This document shows positions 8,175 through 16,756 of a stretch of 39,392 bases of DNA, piece by piece (positions within the stretch are counted from its first letter, which is position 1; every line of letters starts with the position of its first letter). The notes below the pieces were generated by a model. It did no database searches. It was not told the origin of the DNA and was given only the letters and a program-made list of their open reading frames with translations. The position numbers and the translations under genes are program-made. Origin of the DNA: Bacteroidota bacterium (GTDB lineage Bacteria > Bacteroidota > Bacteroidia > Bacteroidales > VadinHA17); the NCBI GenBank assembly GCA_022703405.1, contig JAKLDT010000010.1, forward strand, positions 1-39,392, read 5' to 3'.

Positions 8175-11138
8175 ATGCAGAATAAAGGAGCGATCATCAT
8201 TCTGGCTGTTGCATTAGGGCTGGTATCAATATATCAGCTTTCTTTTACAGGAGCAACCTATCTTGAAAGGAAAAAAGCCAGGGAATTTTCAAAGGGCGAC
8301 CTTGTTAAGGAATCCCAATATCTTGATTCAATAGCTACGTTACCCAAGGAAAAATGGAGTTTTCTTGGATATACATTCAAGGAGGTGCAGAAGAAAGAGA
8401 TGAACCTCGGCCTTGACCTTAAAGGCGGGATGAACGTAATTCTTGAAGTTTCAGTTGAAGATATCCTCAAGGCTTTATCAAATTACAGTACCGACAAGAC
8501 TTTTGTTGCTGCCCTAGACAGGGCCAAGCAGATGCAAAAGCAAAGCCAGGCTGATTTTCTGACGCTTTTCGGACAGGCATTTGCAGAGGTTGATCCAAAT
8601 GCAAAGCTTGCAGCTATCTTCGGCACCGTTGAGCTCAGGGATCAGATTAATTTCAATTCCTCAAATGAAGAAGTTCTTAAAGTGCTTGACTCACAGGTGT
8701 CCGGCGCCATAGAAAACGCATTCAATATTCTGAGGACCAGGATTGACCGTTTTGGTGTGGTTCAGCCTAATATTACCCAGCTTGCAACTAAAGGCCGCAT
8801 TCTTATTGAGCTTCCCGGGCAGACAAATCCCCAGAGGGTAAGGGAACTGCTTCAGGGTACTGCTAACCTTGAATTCTGGGAGACTTATGAGAACGCTGAA
8901 GTGATTGGTTATCTCTCACAGGCAAATAACCTGCTTAAGGAAATCAATGCCAATAAAAGTACTTCAGAACCTTCTGCGCTGAATCAGCCTGAAAAAGCCG
9001 ATACAGCAAAAGCAGAAAAATCGCTTCTTGATATTCTTGAAAATGATACAACAAAAACAGCAGAGCCGTCAACACGTGAGGAATTTGCTCTTCAGAATCC
9101 TCTTTTTGGCGTATTGAGCCCCAGGGTTTCTCCCGAAGGACAACCGCTGCCTTCATGTATGGTCGGCCTTGCCAGCTCAAAAGACACAGCAGAGGTCAAT
9201 ACCATGCTGAAAATGAATCAGATCAGGGCTCTTTTCCCCAGGGACCTGCGTTTCATGTGGAGCCAGAATCCATACAAATATGATCCTACAAAAACTCTTT
9301 ATGAGCTTCATGCAATAAAAGTTACAACCCGCGACGGAAGACCTCCTCTCGATGGTGATGTTATAACAGCTGCAAGGCCTACTTCAGGCGTCACCGGATC
9401 GGAAGTAAAGGTTGACATGTCAATGAACGGAGAAGGATCAAAGACCTGGGCAAGAATGACACGTGAGAACATTGGCCGTTGCCTTGTTGTTGTGCTTGAT
9501 GGCTATGTAAGGTCATTTCCAAGGGTCCAGAATGAGATTACCGGAGGAAACACTGAGATCACAGGTGATTTTACAATTGAGGAAGCCGATGACCTTGCAA
9601 ACATCCTGAAGTCAGGAAAACTTCCGGCACCGGCAAGAATTATTTCTGACACAATTATAGGTCCGACTCTTGGCAAAGAAGCTATTAACTCAGGACTTAC
9701 ATCTTTTGTTATTGCATTTATTATCGTTCTCGCATACATGCTGTTCTATTACAGCCGCAGTGCCGGATCGATTGCTGACATTGCATTGTTTGCCAACGTA
9801 TTCCTCCTGATGGGAGTTTCTGCATCACTGGGTACTGTACTGACCTTACCTGGTATTGCAGGTATCGTTCTTACAATAGGTATGTCCATCGACTCAAACG
9901 TGCTCATATATGAAAGGATACGTGAAGAGCTGAGAGCCGGAAAAGGTATAAAGCTTGCAATAGCCGACGGTTACAAGGGAGCCCTTTCAGCTATTCTTGA
10001 CTCGAATATCACCACACTTCTTACGGGGGTTGTTCTCTATGTTTTTGGTACAGGTCCGATAAAGGGATTTGCAACAACTCTTGTAATAGGTATTTTTACT
10101 TCACTTTTCAGCTCCATCTATATAACCAGGCTTATCTATGAAGGCCTTCTGAAGAGAAATGCAAATCTCAGCTTCTCAATCAAAATCACTGCAAATATTC
10201 TAAAAAATACAAATATTGATTTCATTGGCAAGAGGAAGATCTTCTATGCTATTTCAATAGGGATTACAATCATCGGAATTGCTTCATTGTTTATACGTGG
10301 GCTGAATCCGGGCATTGATTTCTCAGGTGGCCGCACATATGTTGTAAGGTTTGCCGGACCGGTACAGACCGAAGATGTTTCTTCAGCATTAGCAGTGTCA
10401 TTTGGAGAAGCTCCACAGGTGGTTACATTCGGTAGTTCAAACCAGGTGAGGATTACAACAAAGTATAAAATTGACCAGACAGGGGTTGATGATGAAGTTG
10501 AAACAGCCCTGTATGACGGTTTAAAAACAATGCTTGGATCCAACGTAACAAGGGAACAATTCCTTTCGCAAAACAGGGTGAGCTCAGAAACAGTTGGACC
10601 TACAATTGCCAGCGACATCACGAGAAAGGCTGTCTGGGCAGTTGGCATTTCACTTCTTATAGTATTCCTCTATATCTTCATGCGTTTCAGAAACTGGCAA
10701 TATGGAGTGGGAGCTGTTGTCGCACTTGCTCATGATGCTATGATAGTAATAGGTATCTACTCATTGCTTTGGGGTATTCTTCCATTCACTATGGAAATTG
10801 ACCAGGCATTTATCGCGGCAATTCTTACTGTTATCGGTTACTCTGTAAACGACTCGGTTGTTGTGTTCGACAGGGTCAGAGAGTTCCTGCCGTTGCACCG
10901 GAAGAGACCTACAAGCGAAGTGCTTAATATGGCTTTGAATGACACACTCAGCCGTACACTTAATACAGGTATGACATCAATCCTGGTGCTTATTGCAATG
11001 TTTTTCTTCGGAGGAGCAACTATCAGGGGATTTCTCTTTGCAATGATTATCGGTATTATAGTAGGAACCTATTCTTCAATTTTTGTTGCAACTGCTGTTG
11101 TATACGATACCTCATCGAAGAAAGGACTGAAATACTAA
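8175..11138 (+). CDS. secDF: Fused protein translocase subunit SecDF
   Basis: SecDF uses the proton gradient to help pull proteins through the SecYEG channel. At 987 residues this is the fused SecD-SecF form usual in Bacteroidota. An N-terminal transmembrane helix is followed by the SecD signature with DLKGG at 81-85, a large periplasmic domain, and a five-helix block starting near residue 505. The SecF half begins near residue 690 and has the GLNPGIDFSGG motif before its own helix block. A low-complexity insertion rich in Lys, Glu, Ser and Thr sits near residues 255-300 of the periplasmic domain. A -7-like element TATCTTTG is at 8112-8119. A strong terminator follows at 11159-11185. Confidence 0.96.
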   Translation: MQNKGAIIILAVALGLVSIYQLSFTGATYLERKKAREFSKGDLVKESQYLDSIATLPKEKWSFLGYTFKEVQKKEMNLGLDLKGGMNVILEVSVEDILKALSNYSTDKTFVAALDRAKQMQKQSQADFLTLFGQAFAEVDPNAKLAAIFGTVELRDQINFNSSNEEVLKVLDSQVSGAIENAFNILRTRIDRFGVVQPNITQLATKGRILIELPGQTNPQRVRELLQGTANLEFWETYENAEVIGYLSQANNLLKEINANKSTSEPSALNQPEKADTAKAEKSLLDILENDTTKTAEPSTREEFALQNPLFGVLSPRVSPEGQPLPSCMVGLASSKDTAEVNTMLKMNQIRALFPRDLRFMWSQNPYKYDPTKTLYELHAIKVTTRDGRPPLDGDVITAARPTSGVTGSEVKVDMSMNGEGSKTWARMTRENIGRCLVVVLDGYVRSFPRVQNEITGGNTEITGDFTIEEADDLANILKSGKLPAPARIISDTIIGPTLGKEAINSGLTSFVIAFIIVLAYMLFYYSRSAGSIADIALFANVFLLMGVSASLGTVLTLPGIAGIVLTIGMSIDSNVLIYERIREELRAGKGIKLAIADGYKGALSAILDSNITTLLTGVVLYVFGTGPIKGFATTLVIGIFTSLFSSIYITRLIYEGLLKRNANLSFSIKITANILKNTNIDFIGKRKIFYAISIGITIIGIASLFIRGLNPGIDFSGGRTYVVRFAGPVQTEDVSSALAVSFGEAPQVVTFGSSNQVRITTKYKIDQTGVDDEVETALYDGLKTMLGSNVTREQFLSQNRVSSETVGPTIASDITRKAVWAVGISLLIVFLYIFMRFRNWQYGVGAVVALAHDAMIVIGIYSLLWGILPFTMEIDQAFIAAILTVIGYSVNDSVVVFDRVREFLPLHRKRPTSEVLNMALNDTLSRTLNTGMTSILVLIAMFFFGGATIRGFLFAMIIGIIVGTYSSIFVATAVVYDTSSKKGLKY

Positions 11139-11158
11139 GGATTAACAATATTTAACAG

Positions 11159-11185
11159 AAGGGGCTTTGAACGGCCCCTTTTTTT
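11159..11185 (+). terminator. Rho-independent terminator after secDF
   Basis: The stem AAGGGGC (11159-11165) pairs with GCCCCTT (11174-11180) across an 8-base loop and runs into a T tract to 11185. It lies 20 bases after the secDF stop codon on the same strand. Confidence 0.85.
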
Positions 11186-11274
11186 ATTTCCCTGCCGGAG
11201 ACAAACTTATATGAATATTATTAAACTTTTCTAACTTTGTCCGATACACTTGAAGGATAATTAATCAGTCTGAT

Positions 11275-11775
11275 ATGAGCGGACCGGAGATATTCGTAAT
11301 AATTATAGTCGCACTGCTTCTGTTTGGAGCAGAGAAACTGCCTGATATTGCCAAAACACTTGGCAAGGGGATGAGGGATTTCAGAAAAGCGACTGACGAA
11401 ATTAAGAGAGAGCTGGAGACAAGCACTGCCGACATCAGAAGTGACATTAATGATGTTACTGATTCAATAAAAAAAGATGTTACTGAAGTATCTGACAAGA
11501 TTAACAGGGATGTTAATGAAGTCTCAGAATCGATAAAAAGCGATGTCAATAATATGACTTCCGAGGTCAGGAATGAAGTAAATGATGTTGCCGGAACAAT
11601 TCAGAATGACGCAAAGGAAGCTGCAGATAATCTTAACCAGGGAACACAGAGTACACAGAGTACACAGAGTACACAGGATACAACAGGAACACAGGGTACA
11701 CAGAATACACAGGCACCAATAAACTACGGTAATGATGTCGTTTCAGACGGAAATTACCGTGGATATACCGACTGA
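11275..11775 (+). CDS. tatA: TatA/TatB-like protein with 11-residue repeat tail
   Basis: TatA-family proteins form the membrane-thinning pore of the twin-arginine translocase. Residues 1-45 fit: a short membrane helix at about 5-18, the FG hinge at 17-18, then an amphipathic helix (EKLPDIAKTLGKGMRDFRKA). The remainder is unusual. From residue 57 to 122 there are six consecutive 11-residue units beginning with D or E (for example DVTEVSDKINR and DVNEVSESIKS), which predict a long amphipathic helix. A run of TQS-type triplets follows at about 123-147. The total of 166 residues is roughly twice a minimal TatA. No tatC is in the window. A -7-like element TAACTTTG is at 11232-11239. It could equally serve as a TatB-type protein. 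Confidence 0.8.
   Translation: MSGPEIFVIIIVALLLFGAEKLPDIAKTLGKGMRDFRKATDEIKRELETSTADIRSDINDVTDSIKKDVTEVSDKINRDVNEVSESIKSDVNNMTSEVRNEVNDVAGTIQNDAKEAADNLNQGTQSTQSTQSTQDTTGTQGTQNTQAPINYGNDVVSDGNYRGYTD
11443..11640 (+). repeat. Six 33-bp coding repeats (11-residue units) in the TatA-like gene
   Basis: Six in-frame units of 33 bases encode 11-residue blocks that mostly start with D-[IV]-[NT]-[DE]-V. The first three are closest to each other, and the last two have drifted. The period of 11 residues fits a long, straight amphipathic helix. Confidence 0.75.
11641..11712 (+). repeat. 9-bp tandem repeat in the TatA-like gene
   Basis: The unit AGTACACAG is repeated three times exactly at 11650-11676, with degenerate copies on both sides. 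It encodes Ser/Thr/Gln-rich triplets. Such short repeats can expand or contract in frame. Confidence 0.8.
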
Positions 11776-11804
11776 AACCCTTACCTGCTTCCTGACACCA
11801 GCTT

Positions 11805-12464
11805 ATGATCAGAACCACAGGCATAACAAAGGCATACGGAGATCTCAGGGTCCTGAAAGGAATAGACATTGAAATCAAGGACCGTGAGGTGGTTTCCGTA
11901 GTTGGGGCAAGCGGTGCCGGAAAAACAACACTTCTGCAGATAATTGGCACACTCGATAAACCTGATGAGGGTAAAATTTCCTATGACAATACTGATGTAA
12001 GCAGTCTTAAGGGACGAAGCCTGGCATCCTTCCGAAACACCAATATTGGTTTTGTATTCCAGTTTCATCAGCTTCTTCCTGAGTTTACAGCCCTTGAAAA
12101 TGTATGTATACCGGCATTTATTGCAGGTAAGGGGAAGGCAGAGGCTGAAGACAGGGCAAAGGAGCTCCTGGGTTTTCTTAACCTGACTGACAGGATGGAT
12201 CACAAGCCTTCAGAGCTGAGCGGAGGAGAGCAACAGAGAGTTGCCGTTGCAAGGGCACTTGTAAATAATCCCTCAGTAATTCTTGCTGATGAACCCTCAG
12301 GGAATCTTGATACAGAAAACAAAAACGAACTTCATAAGCTCTTCTTCAGGCTGCGTGATACTTTCGGGCAGACTATAATAATTGTCACTCATGACCGGCA
12401 GCTTGCCGAGATGTCAGACAGGATACTCAAGATAAAAGACGGGCTTATTGTAAATGAGCTATAG
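11805..12464 (+). CDS. ABC transporter ATPase, LolD-like
   Basis: This 219-residue nucleotide-binding subunit belongs to the LolD/MacB/FtsE group that works with FtsX-type permeases. It shows Walker [10 protein letters not shown] near residues 34-42, a Q-loop [11 protein letters not shown], the signature [15 protein letters not shown], Walker [13 protein letters not shown] and the switch histidine in VTHD. The short length and the EPSGNLD motif are typical of LolD. No permease lies next to it: the upstream gene is TatA-like and the downstream gene is convergent. It may pair with lipoprotein-export permeases elsewhere, or with the ATPase-free MacB-like permease at 5165-6544. Its last 6 bases overlap the end of the convergent hydrolase gene. 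Confidence 0.88.
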   Translation: MIRTTGITKAYGDLRVLKGIDIEIKDREVVSVVGASGAGKTTLLQIIGTLDKPDEGKISYDNTDVSSLKGRSLASFRNTNIGFVFQFHQLLPEFTALENVCIPAFIAGKGKAEAEDRAKELLGFLNLTDRMDHKPSELSGGEQQRVAVARALVNNPSVILADEPSGNLDTENKNELHKLFFRLRDTFGQTIIIVTHDRQLAEMSDRILKIKDGLIVNEL

Positions 12465-13655
12465 GCGTTCATACAAGGGTATTTCAGAAAAGGACCTGAA
12501 GGAATTTCTGCCATCTATCCATTTATTCATTATATTCAGAGCAAATTCAACATTGCCTATCTGGCAATGATTTTGTGCCTGATCTTTTTTAGTGAATATT
12601 ATGTCTGTTACTGAATTGGCGTTAACCAAAGCTGTTTTTTGAAGTTTGTGCATCTTTATTGGAACAAAATGATCTTCTTCACTACTAAGCAAGAGTACAT
12701 CCTGAGATATACGTTTTGAAAACATATTTTCTTCATTCATCGCAAGCCATACCGCTTCAAACGCCTTCATGGGATTATAAATACCAGTTATATCCATAGA
12801 TTGCCTTGTAATCCATCCCTGAGCGTTGTTTGCCTTAGCCTTTTTATCTGCCATCTTATTTATGAAATTTTCAAATCTTTTCTGGCGCATGAACCATAGA
12901 TGCAGTTCACGTATGAAATATGGATAGCATTTCATATAGTCAATTGCATGTCCGTCAGCGATAACCCTTTTAATTCTTGGGATAAAAGCAGAAGCACGTA
13001 AACTTAGCCATCCACCCATGGAAAATCCGATAAGCGTCACATTATCCAGTTCGAAATAGTCAAGAATTGCATTTATTGGTTGTTCCCATTCAATATTCCA
13101 GGTAATACCATATTTTCTAAGTGCAGCACCCTGCCCACATCCATCAAATCCAATAACATCATAGCCCAAATTTGAAAAGTATTTCATTATTGAATAGAAT
13201 TCCTCAATAAATGAATCGAATCCCCCGTGTATAATGATAGTTCCTTTATTTGTTTTACCTGATGGTATTCGGATTGAAGGAAGGTAACCACTTAAATATG
13301 GTACTTTATGCTTTTCATAAGAATCACCCTCAATTGCTTTATAAAATAGTTCGCTGAATTTATCATAAAGAAAATTCTTATCAGGGTCGTCAGAAAAAGT
13401 ATAAAACTCAGCTGCCCGGTAATAAAAAGCAGAATTTAAAATTCTCCCCTTTGCAAATGCGCTATCAGCAAGCCTTGTCATTTCAGATTTCCAGTCCTTA
13501 AAATCATGGATTCTGTTCCCCACAGATACTAAATCATCGTAATCCGCATACCCCCACGAATATGGACGATTCAGCTGGAAATTATAGAGTTGTTTTTTAT
13601 GGAATTGGTGATATCCAACAGGAAAGAAGAAATTGTATGGTCTCATATCTTTCAT
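12459..13655 (-). CDS. Alpha/beta hydrolase
   Basis: The 398-residue protein has an alpha/beta-hydrolase core after an N-terminal helical region of about 120 residues, an arrangement seen in FrsA-like and related esterase/C-C-hydrolase families. The oxyanion region is IIIHGGFD at about 140-147. The nucleophile elbow is GFSMGG with S212. D328 in SSEEDHFVP and H363 in NHCQIGN complete a plausible Ser-Asp-His triad. No signal peptide is visible, so it is probably cytoplasmic. The substrate is not predictable. It lies 22 bases downstream of nhaA on the same strand and overlaps the ABC ATPase gene tail to tail. Base composition is more AT-rich than in the genes to its left. Confidence 0.8.
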   Translation of the reverse strand: MKDMRPYNFFFPVGYHQFHKKQLYNFQLNRPYSWGYADYDDLVSVGNRIHDFKDWKSEMTRLADSAFAKGRILNSAFYYRAAEFYTFSDDPDKNFLYDKFSELFYKAIEGDSYEKHKVPYLSGYLPSIRIPSGKTNKGTIIIHGGFDSFIEEFYSIMKYFSNLGYDVIGFDGCGQGAALRKYGITWNIEWEQPINAILDYFELDNVTLIGFSMGGWLSLRASAFIPRIKRVIADGHAIDYMKCYPYFIRELHLWFMRQKRFENFINKMADKKAKANNAQGWITRQSMDITGIYNPMKAFEAVWLAMNEENMFSKRISQDVLLLSSEEDHFVPIKMHKLQKTALVNANSVTDIIFTKKDQAQNHCQIGNVEFALNIMNKWIDGRNSFRSFSEIPLYERL

Positions 13656-13677
13656 GTCAATTAATTAATTTCCAATT

Positions 13678-14850
13678 CTATCCTTTAATAAAGTTATTAT
13701 TATTCTCAACAATATTTGGTTTTTGCAAGGTGATTTTCAGCCAGAATAATCCAATTGCCCCGGCGACAAATGAGCCAATGAAGATTGCAATTTTTGCAGT
13801 ATTGACTATTTCCGGAATATCAAATGCAAGATTGTTGATGAAAATAGACATGGTAAATCCGATACCTCCCAGAAAACCTACTCCAATAATAATTTTCCAG
13901 TTCAGGTCCGAGGGTAGGGAACTCATGCCGATACAGACTCCAATTAACGAAAAAAGCCATATTCCCAGAGGTTTGCCAATTGCTAAACCAGCCATAATTC
14001 CTAATCCATATTCCTGACTTAAGCCATTTAACAAATTACTTTCAATTTTAATACCTGTATTAGCTAATGCAAACAAAGGCAGAATTATTAATGCAACTGG
14101 TTTATGTAGAATGTGTTGAAGAATATATGAGGGTGATTTCTCGCTTCCATCCCCAAATGGGATTGTGAAAGCCAACAAAATACCACTAAGTGTAGGATGT
14201 ATTCCGGAAATTGACATGAAATACCACATTATCACACCTCCAAATAAATATGGAATCAGGTTGTGTACTTTTAATCTGTTTAAGATTAACAAAAAGCAGA
14301 ATATTCCTAAAGCAATTAAAAGGTTAATAATTGAAAGTGAGGTCGAATATGCAACCGCAATAATTATGATTGCACCCAAATCGTCAATTACAGCCATGGC
14401 AGTTAAGAAAATTTTTAAAGAGCCAGGTACGCGTTTGCCTAAAAGAGACAGAATACCGATTGCAAAAGCGATATCAGTCGCCATTGGAATCCCTGATCCA
14501 GATTGAGTGTTAGTGCCAAAATTAAGCAAGAGGTAAATTGCTGCTGGAATAATCATCCCACCGAGCGCACCAAAAATAGGGAGAGAAGCTTTCTTTAAGT
14601 TTGATAGTTCTCCCTGATAAATCTCCCGCTCCAATTCCAGACCAATAAGCAGAAAAAATATGCTCATAAGTCCGTCATTAATCCAATGTACGGTAGTATG
14701 TCCGCCAAATTTCAGATTCCAAAAGTCCGCATAGCCATGCTGCCATGGTGAATTGGCCAGAAACAATGACAGGATTGTCATGGCGATCAAAATTAGCCCC
14801 CCTGCTTTCTCGCTATTGAAGAATTCTTTATAAAGTTTTGTTAAGATCAT
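13678..14850 (-). CDS. nhaA: Na+/H+ antiporter NhaA
   Basis: NhaA exchanges internal sodium for external protons to control pH and salt. The 390-residue protein has about 12 hydrophobic segments and the expected N terminus (FFNSEKAGGLILI, LANSPW). The ion-binding aspartates are present: D156 and D157 in AVIDDLGAI, and D126 in ATDIAFA. The LIGLELEREI motif near 68-77 is also characteristic. The length is normal. A 33-residue membrane micropeptide is encoded 43 bases upstream on the same strand, and an alpha/beta hydrolase follows after 22 bases. No regulator of the NhaR type is present nearby. Confidence 0.95.
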   Translation of the reverse strand: MILTKLYKEFFNSEKAGGLILIAMTILSLFLANSPWQHGYADFWNLKFGGHTTVHWINDGLMSIFFLLIGLELEREIYQGELSNLKKASLPIFGALGGMIIPAAIYLLLNFGTNTQSGSGIPMATDIAFAIGILSLLGKRVPGSLKIFLTAMAVIDDLGAIIIIAVAYSTSLSIINLLIALGIFCFLLILNRLKVHNLIPYLFGGVIMWYFMSISGIHPTLSGILLAFTIPFGDGSEKSPSYILQHILHKPVALIILPLFALANTGIKIESNLLNGLSQEYGLGIMAGLAIGKPLGIWLFSLIGVCIGMSSLPSDLNWKIIIGVGFLGGIGFTMSIFINNLAFDIPEIVNTAKIAIFIGSFVAGAIGLFWLKITLQKPNIVENNNNFIKG

Positions 14851-14893
14851 CCTTCGTTATGTGAACGTTTTTAAGCTTTATGTGCTTGTTCTT

Positions 14894-14995
14894 TTATTGT
14901 CTTTTTTTACGTTTTTTAATCCATTCATTAACTAACATCGTTACAGCAATCAGTACTATTGCCAAAAACGCCAAAAAACCTATTAATGCTCTCAT
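14894..14995 (-). CDS. Small membrane protein of 33 residues upstream of nhaA
   Basis: The frame starts with ATG at 14995 and ends with TAA at 14894, giving MRALIGFLAFLAIVLIAVTM followed by LVNEWIKKRKKRQ. A single hydrophobic helix (about residues 4-22) and a strongly basic C-terminal tail predict a single-pass inner-membrane protein with its tail in the cytoplasm. It lies 43 bases upstream of nhaA on the same strand. A purine-rich AAGAAA precedes the ATG. I do not recognise a family. The sharp helix-plus-basic-tail design argues for a real gene, but chance cannot be excluded at this size. Confidence 0.55.
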   Translation of the reverse strand: MRALIGFLAFLAIVLIAVTMLVNEWIKKRKKRQ

Positions 14996-15175
14996 TTTCT
15001 TGTTTTAATTAATACTATTTTAAGCCTTGATATTGCCATAATACTTTTTTTGTTTTGATTCGATAATATTGGCAATTTCATGATAAATTTTGAATGATAT
15101 AATAATACTCTTTCAATATTACAAATGAATCTTTATGCGATAATTAGAATTTGATTAGAAGGTTATTAGAAACTC

Positions 15176-15198
15176 AATAACAACACCCTGTTGTTATT
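15176..15198. repeat. Perfect 10-bp inverted repeat
   Basis: AATAACAACA (15176-15185) and TGTTGTTATT (15189-15198) are perfect inverse complements across a 3-base loop CCC. No T tract follows on either strand, so it is not a standard terminator. It could be an RNA hairpin, a protein-binding site or a mobile-element remnant. Confidence 0.5.
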
Positions 15199-15272
15199 CA
15201 GCCTTCTATTCCTTCAATAACTGCATTGTGATCTAGAATCATCAATCTGAGGTGTATGTTTCTATGTATAAT

Positions 15273-15329
15273 TAGGTAGCATGATTTTTAATCATATTTC
15301 CTTAATTTTATAATCTCCAATTTAAGGGA
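15273..15329 (+). repeat. Leader repeat, copy A, before truncated TIGR02757 gene
   Basis: The segment runs from the GGTAGC block to the base before the ATG. Its first 40 bases match 15859-15898 at about 34 positions, and the rest is loosely similar. It marks the edge of a tandem duplication unit. Confidence 0.75.
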
Positions 15330-15869
15330 ATGAGACCAAGAAAGTATGAACTGAAGGAATTTCTCGATGAGAAGGCTGATCTTTATAACCGGCCGTCATT
15401 TATAGAGCATGATCCGATAAGCATCCCCCACCGTTTCTCAAAAAAGGAAGATATTGAGATTTCAGGCTTCCTTGCTGCAACAATAGCCTGGGGAAACCGG
15501 ACTATGATACTGAGAAATGCAAACCGTCTTATGGAGTTAATGGATGCTGCTCCACATGATTTCATAATGAATTTTAAAGCCAGGGATCTTGCCAGGATGG
15601 ACAAGTTCGTACACCGTACATTCAATTCTGAAGATCTTATCTATTTTCTGAATGCCCTGAGGTATATTTACAGGAAGAAAGGCGGGCTTGAAGCTGTTTT
15701 TCTGAAGTATAAGACAAATGATTCGCTTCAGCCGGCTATTCATGAACTGAAAAATGTCTTTTTTGAATTACCGCACAGCCCCAGGGCAGAGAAGCATGTT
15801 TCAGATCCGTACAAAGGCTCGGCTGCAAAGAAGATAAATATGTTCCTACGGATAAATAAGGTAGCATAA
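15330..15869 (+). CDS. Truncated TIGR02757-family (DUF2400) protein, duplicate copy
   Basis: This 179-residue product matches the first 173 or so residues of the next gene closely, roughly two thirds identical by eye. Shared blocks include ELKEFLDEK, FLAATIAWGNR and KGSAAKK. After the shared MFLR/MYLR point it ends with INKVA and a stop, and those last codons come from the leader of the next copy. The lost C-terminal 80 residues include the segment with the PLDIHSGN and DPVKYDFALFGLG blocks, so the family's likely functional centre is missing. The frame is still open and the differences from copy 2 are conservative, so it may be expressed. The family's function is not established to my knowledge. 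Confidence 0.8.
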   Translation: MRPRKYELKEFLDEKADLYNRPSFIEHDPISIPHRFSKKEDIEISGFLAATIAWGNRTMILRNANRLMELMDAAPHDFIMNFKARDLARMDKFVHRTFNSEDLIYFLNALRYIYRKKGGLEAVFLKYKTNDSLQPAIHELKNVFFELPHSPRAEKHVSDPYKGSAAKKINMFLRINKVA

Positions 15870-15914
15870 TCTTTAATCATATTTCCTTACTTTTACCAAA
15901 CCAAAGTTAGGGAT
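15859..15914 (+). repeat. Leader repeat, copy B, before full-length TIGR02757 gene
   Basis: This is the second copy of the leader found at 15273-15329. The end of the truncated first gene, including its stop codon, lies inside it. The distance between the two copies gives a duplication unit of about 586 bases. Confidence 0.75.
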
Positions 15915-16685
15915 ATGAAGTTAAATAAAGCAGAGCTTAAAGAATTTTTAGATGAAAAGGTTGACCTGTATAACCGGCCTGCTTTCATTGAATCTGATCC
16001 TATAAGTATTCCACATCAATTTACGGAGAAACATGATATTGAAATAGCAGGATTTCTTGCAGCCACTATCGCATGGGGTAACAGGAAGATGATTCTCAGA
16101 AATGCAAACCGGATGATGGAACTGCTCGATCATTCGCCATACGAATTCATAATGCATTCAAGTATTGATGAAATAGAAATGATCGAAAGGTTTGTCCACA
16201 GGACTTTCAATTCGACTGATTTGATCTACTTTCTGAAAGCCTTGCAAAACATTTATAAGCACAAGGGTGGCCTTGAAACCATCTTCAAGACCTATCAGAC
16301 ATCAGATTCACTTCAGCCTGCTATCCATCATTTCCACTTGATATTCTTTGAACTTCCTCATGAAAAAAGAACGGAGAGGCAAGTCTCTGATCCCTTCAAG
16401 GGTTCGGCGGCAAAGAAGTTAAATATGTATCTCCGGTGGATGATTAGGAATGATAATAAAGGTGTAGATTTCGGCTTATGGAAATCAATACCACCGGCTA
16501 TACTCTCCTGTCCCCTTGACATTCACTCCGGCAACGTGGCAAGGAAACTTGGTATTCTGAGTCGTAAAGAAAACGATGCCAAAGCAGTGTCAGAATTAGA
16601 CAAAGTTTTGCGAAAACTGGATAAGGATGACCCTGTCAAGTACGATTTTGCTTTGTTTGGATTAGGAGTATCGGAAAGATTTTGA
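15915..16685 (+). CDS. TIGR02757 (DUF2400) family protein, full-length copy
   Basis: The 256-residue protein has the family's expected length and ends in YDFALFGLGVSERF, the usual C terminus. The order of conserved blocks is DLYNRPAFIESDPISIPHQF (20-41), FLAATIAWGNR, FVHRTFNS, SDPFKGSAAKK, then LDIHSGNVARKLG and LDKDDPVKYDFALFGLG. The C-terminal part resembles helix-hairpin-helix glycosylase-like proteins (a conserved Asp-x-His followed by an Arg/Lys-Leu-Gly). That link is my inference. The gene directly follows a truncated duplicate of itself. Activity and substrate are unknown. Confidence 0.85.
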   Translation: MKLNKAELKEFLDEKVDLYNRPAFIESDPISIPHQFTEKHDIEIAGFLAATIAWGNRKMILRNANRMMELLDHSPYEFIMHSSIDEIEMIERFVHRTFNSTDLIYFLKALQNIYKHKGGLETIFKTYQTSDSLQPAIHHFHLIFFELPHEKRTERQVSDPFKGSAAKKLNMYLRWMIRNDNKGVDFGLWKSIPPAILSCPLDIHSGNVARKLGILSRKENDAKAVSELDKVLRKLDKDDPVKYDFALFGLGVSERF

Positions 16686-16756
16686 ATCTTAATAACTTAA
16701 ATTTGTTATAATTTTGATTTACCAAAAGCGATGTTTAGCAAATTGTTTCGGGAAAA

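Larger units (their letters stand above)
14996..15329. other. Intergenic region between micropeptide and TIGR02757 pair
   Basis: No convincing gene is seen here. It is AT-rich and contains a perfect 10-bp inverted repeat at 15176-15198. At 15273-15329 lies the leader segment that is repeated in front of the second TIGR02757 copy. Confidence 0.6.

Noticed and set aside
11641-11712. CRISPR-like or mobile repeat array
   Set aside because: The 9-bp units have no spacers, stay in frame and encode the TQS tract of the TatA-like protein.
15050-15110. Inverted repeat around TTGCCA and TTGGCAA
   Set aside because: The match is only 6-8 bases in very AT-rich sequence and is easily explained by chance.
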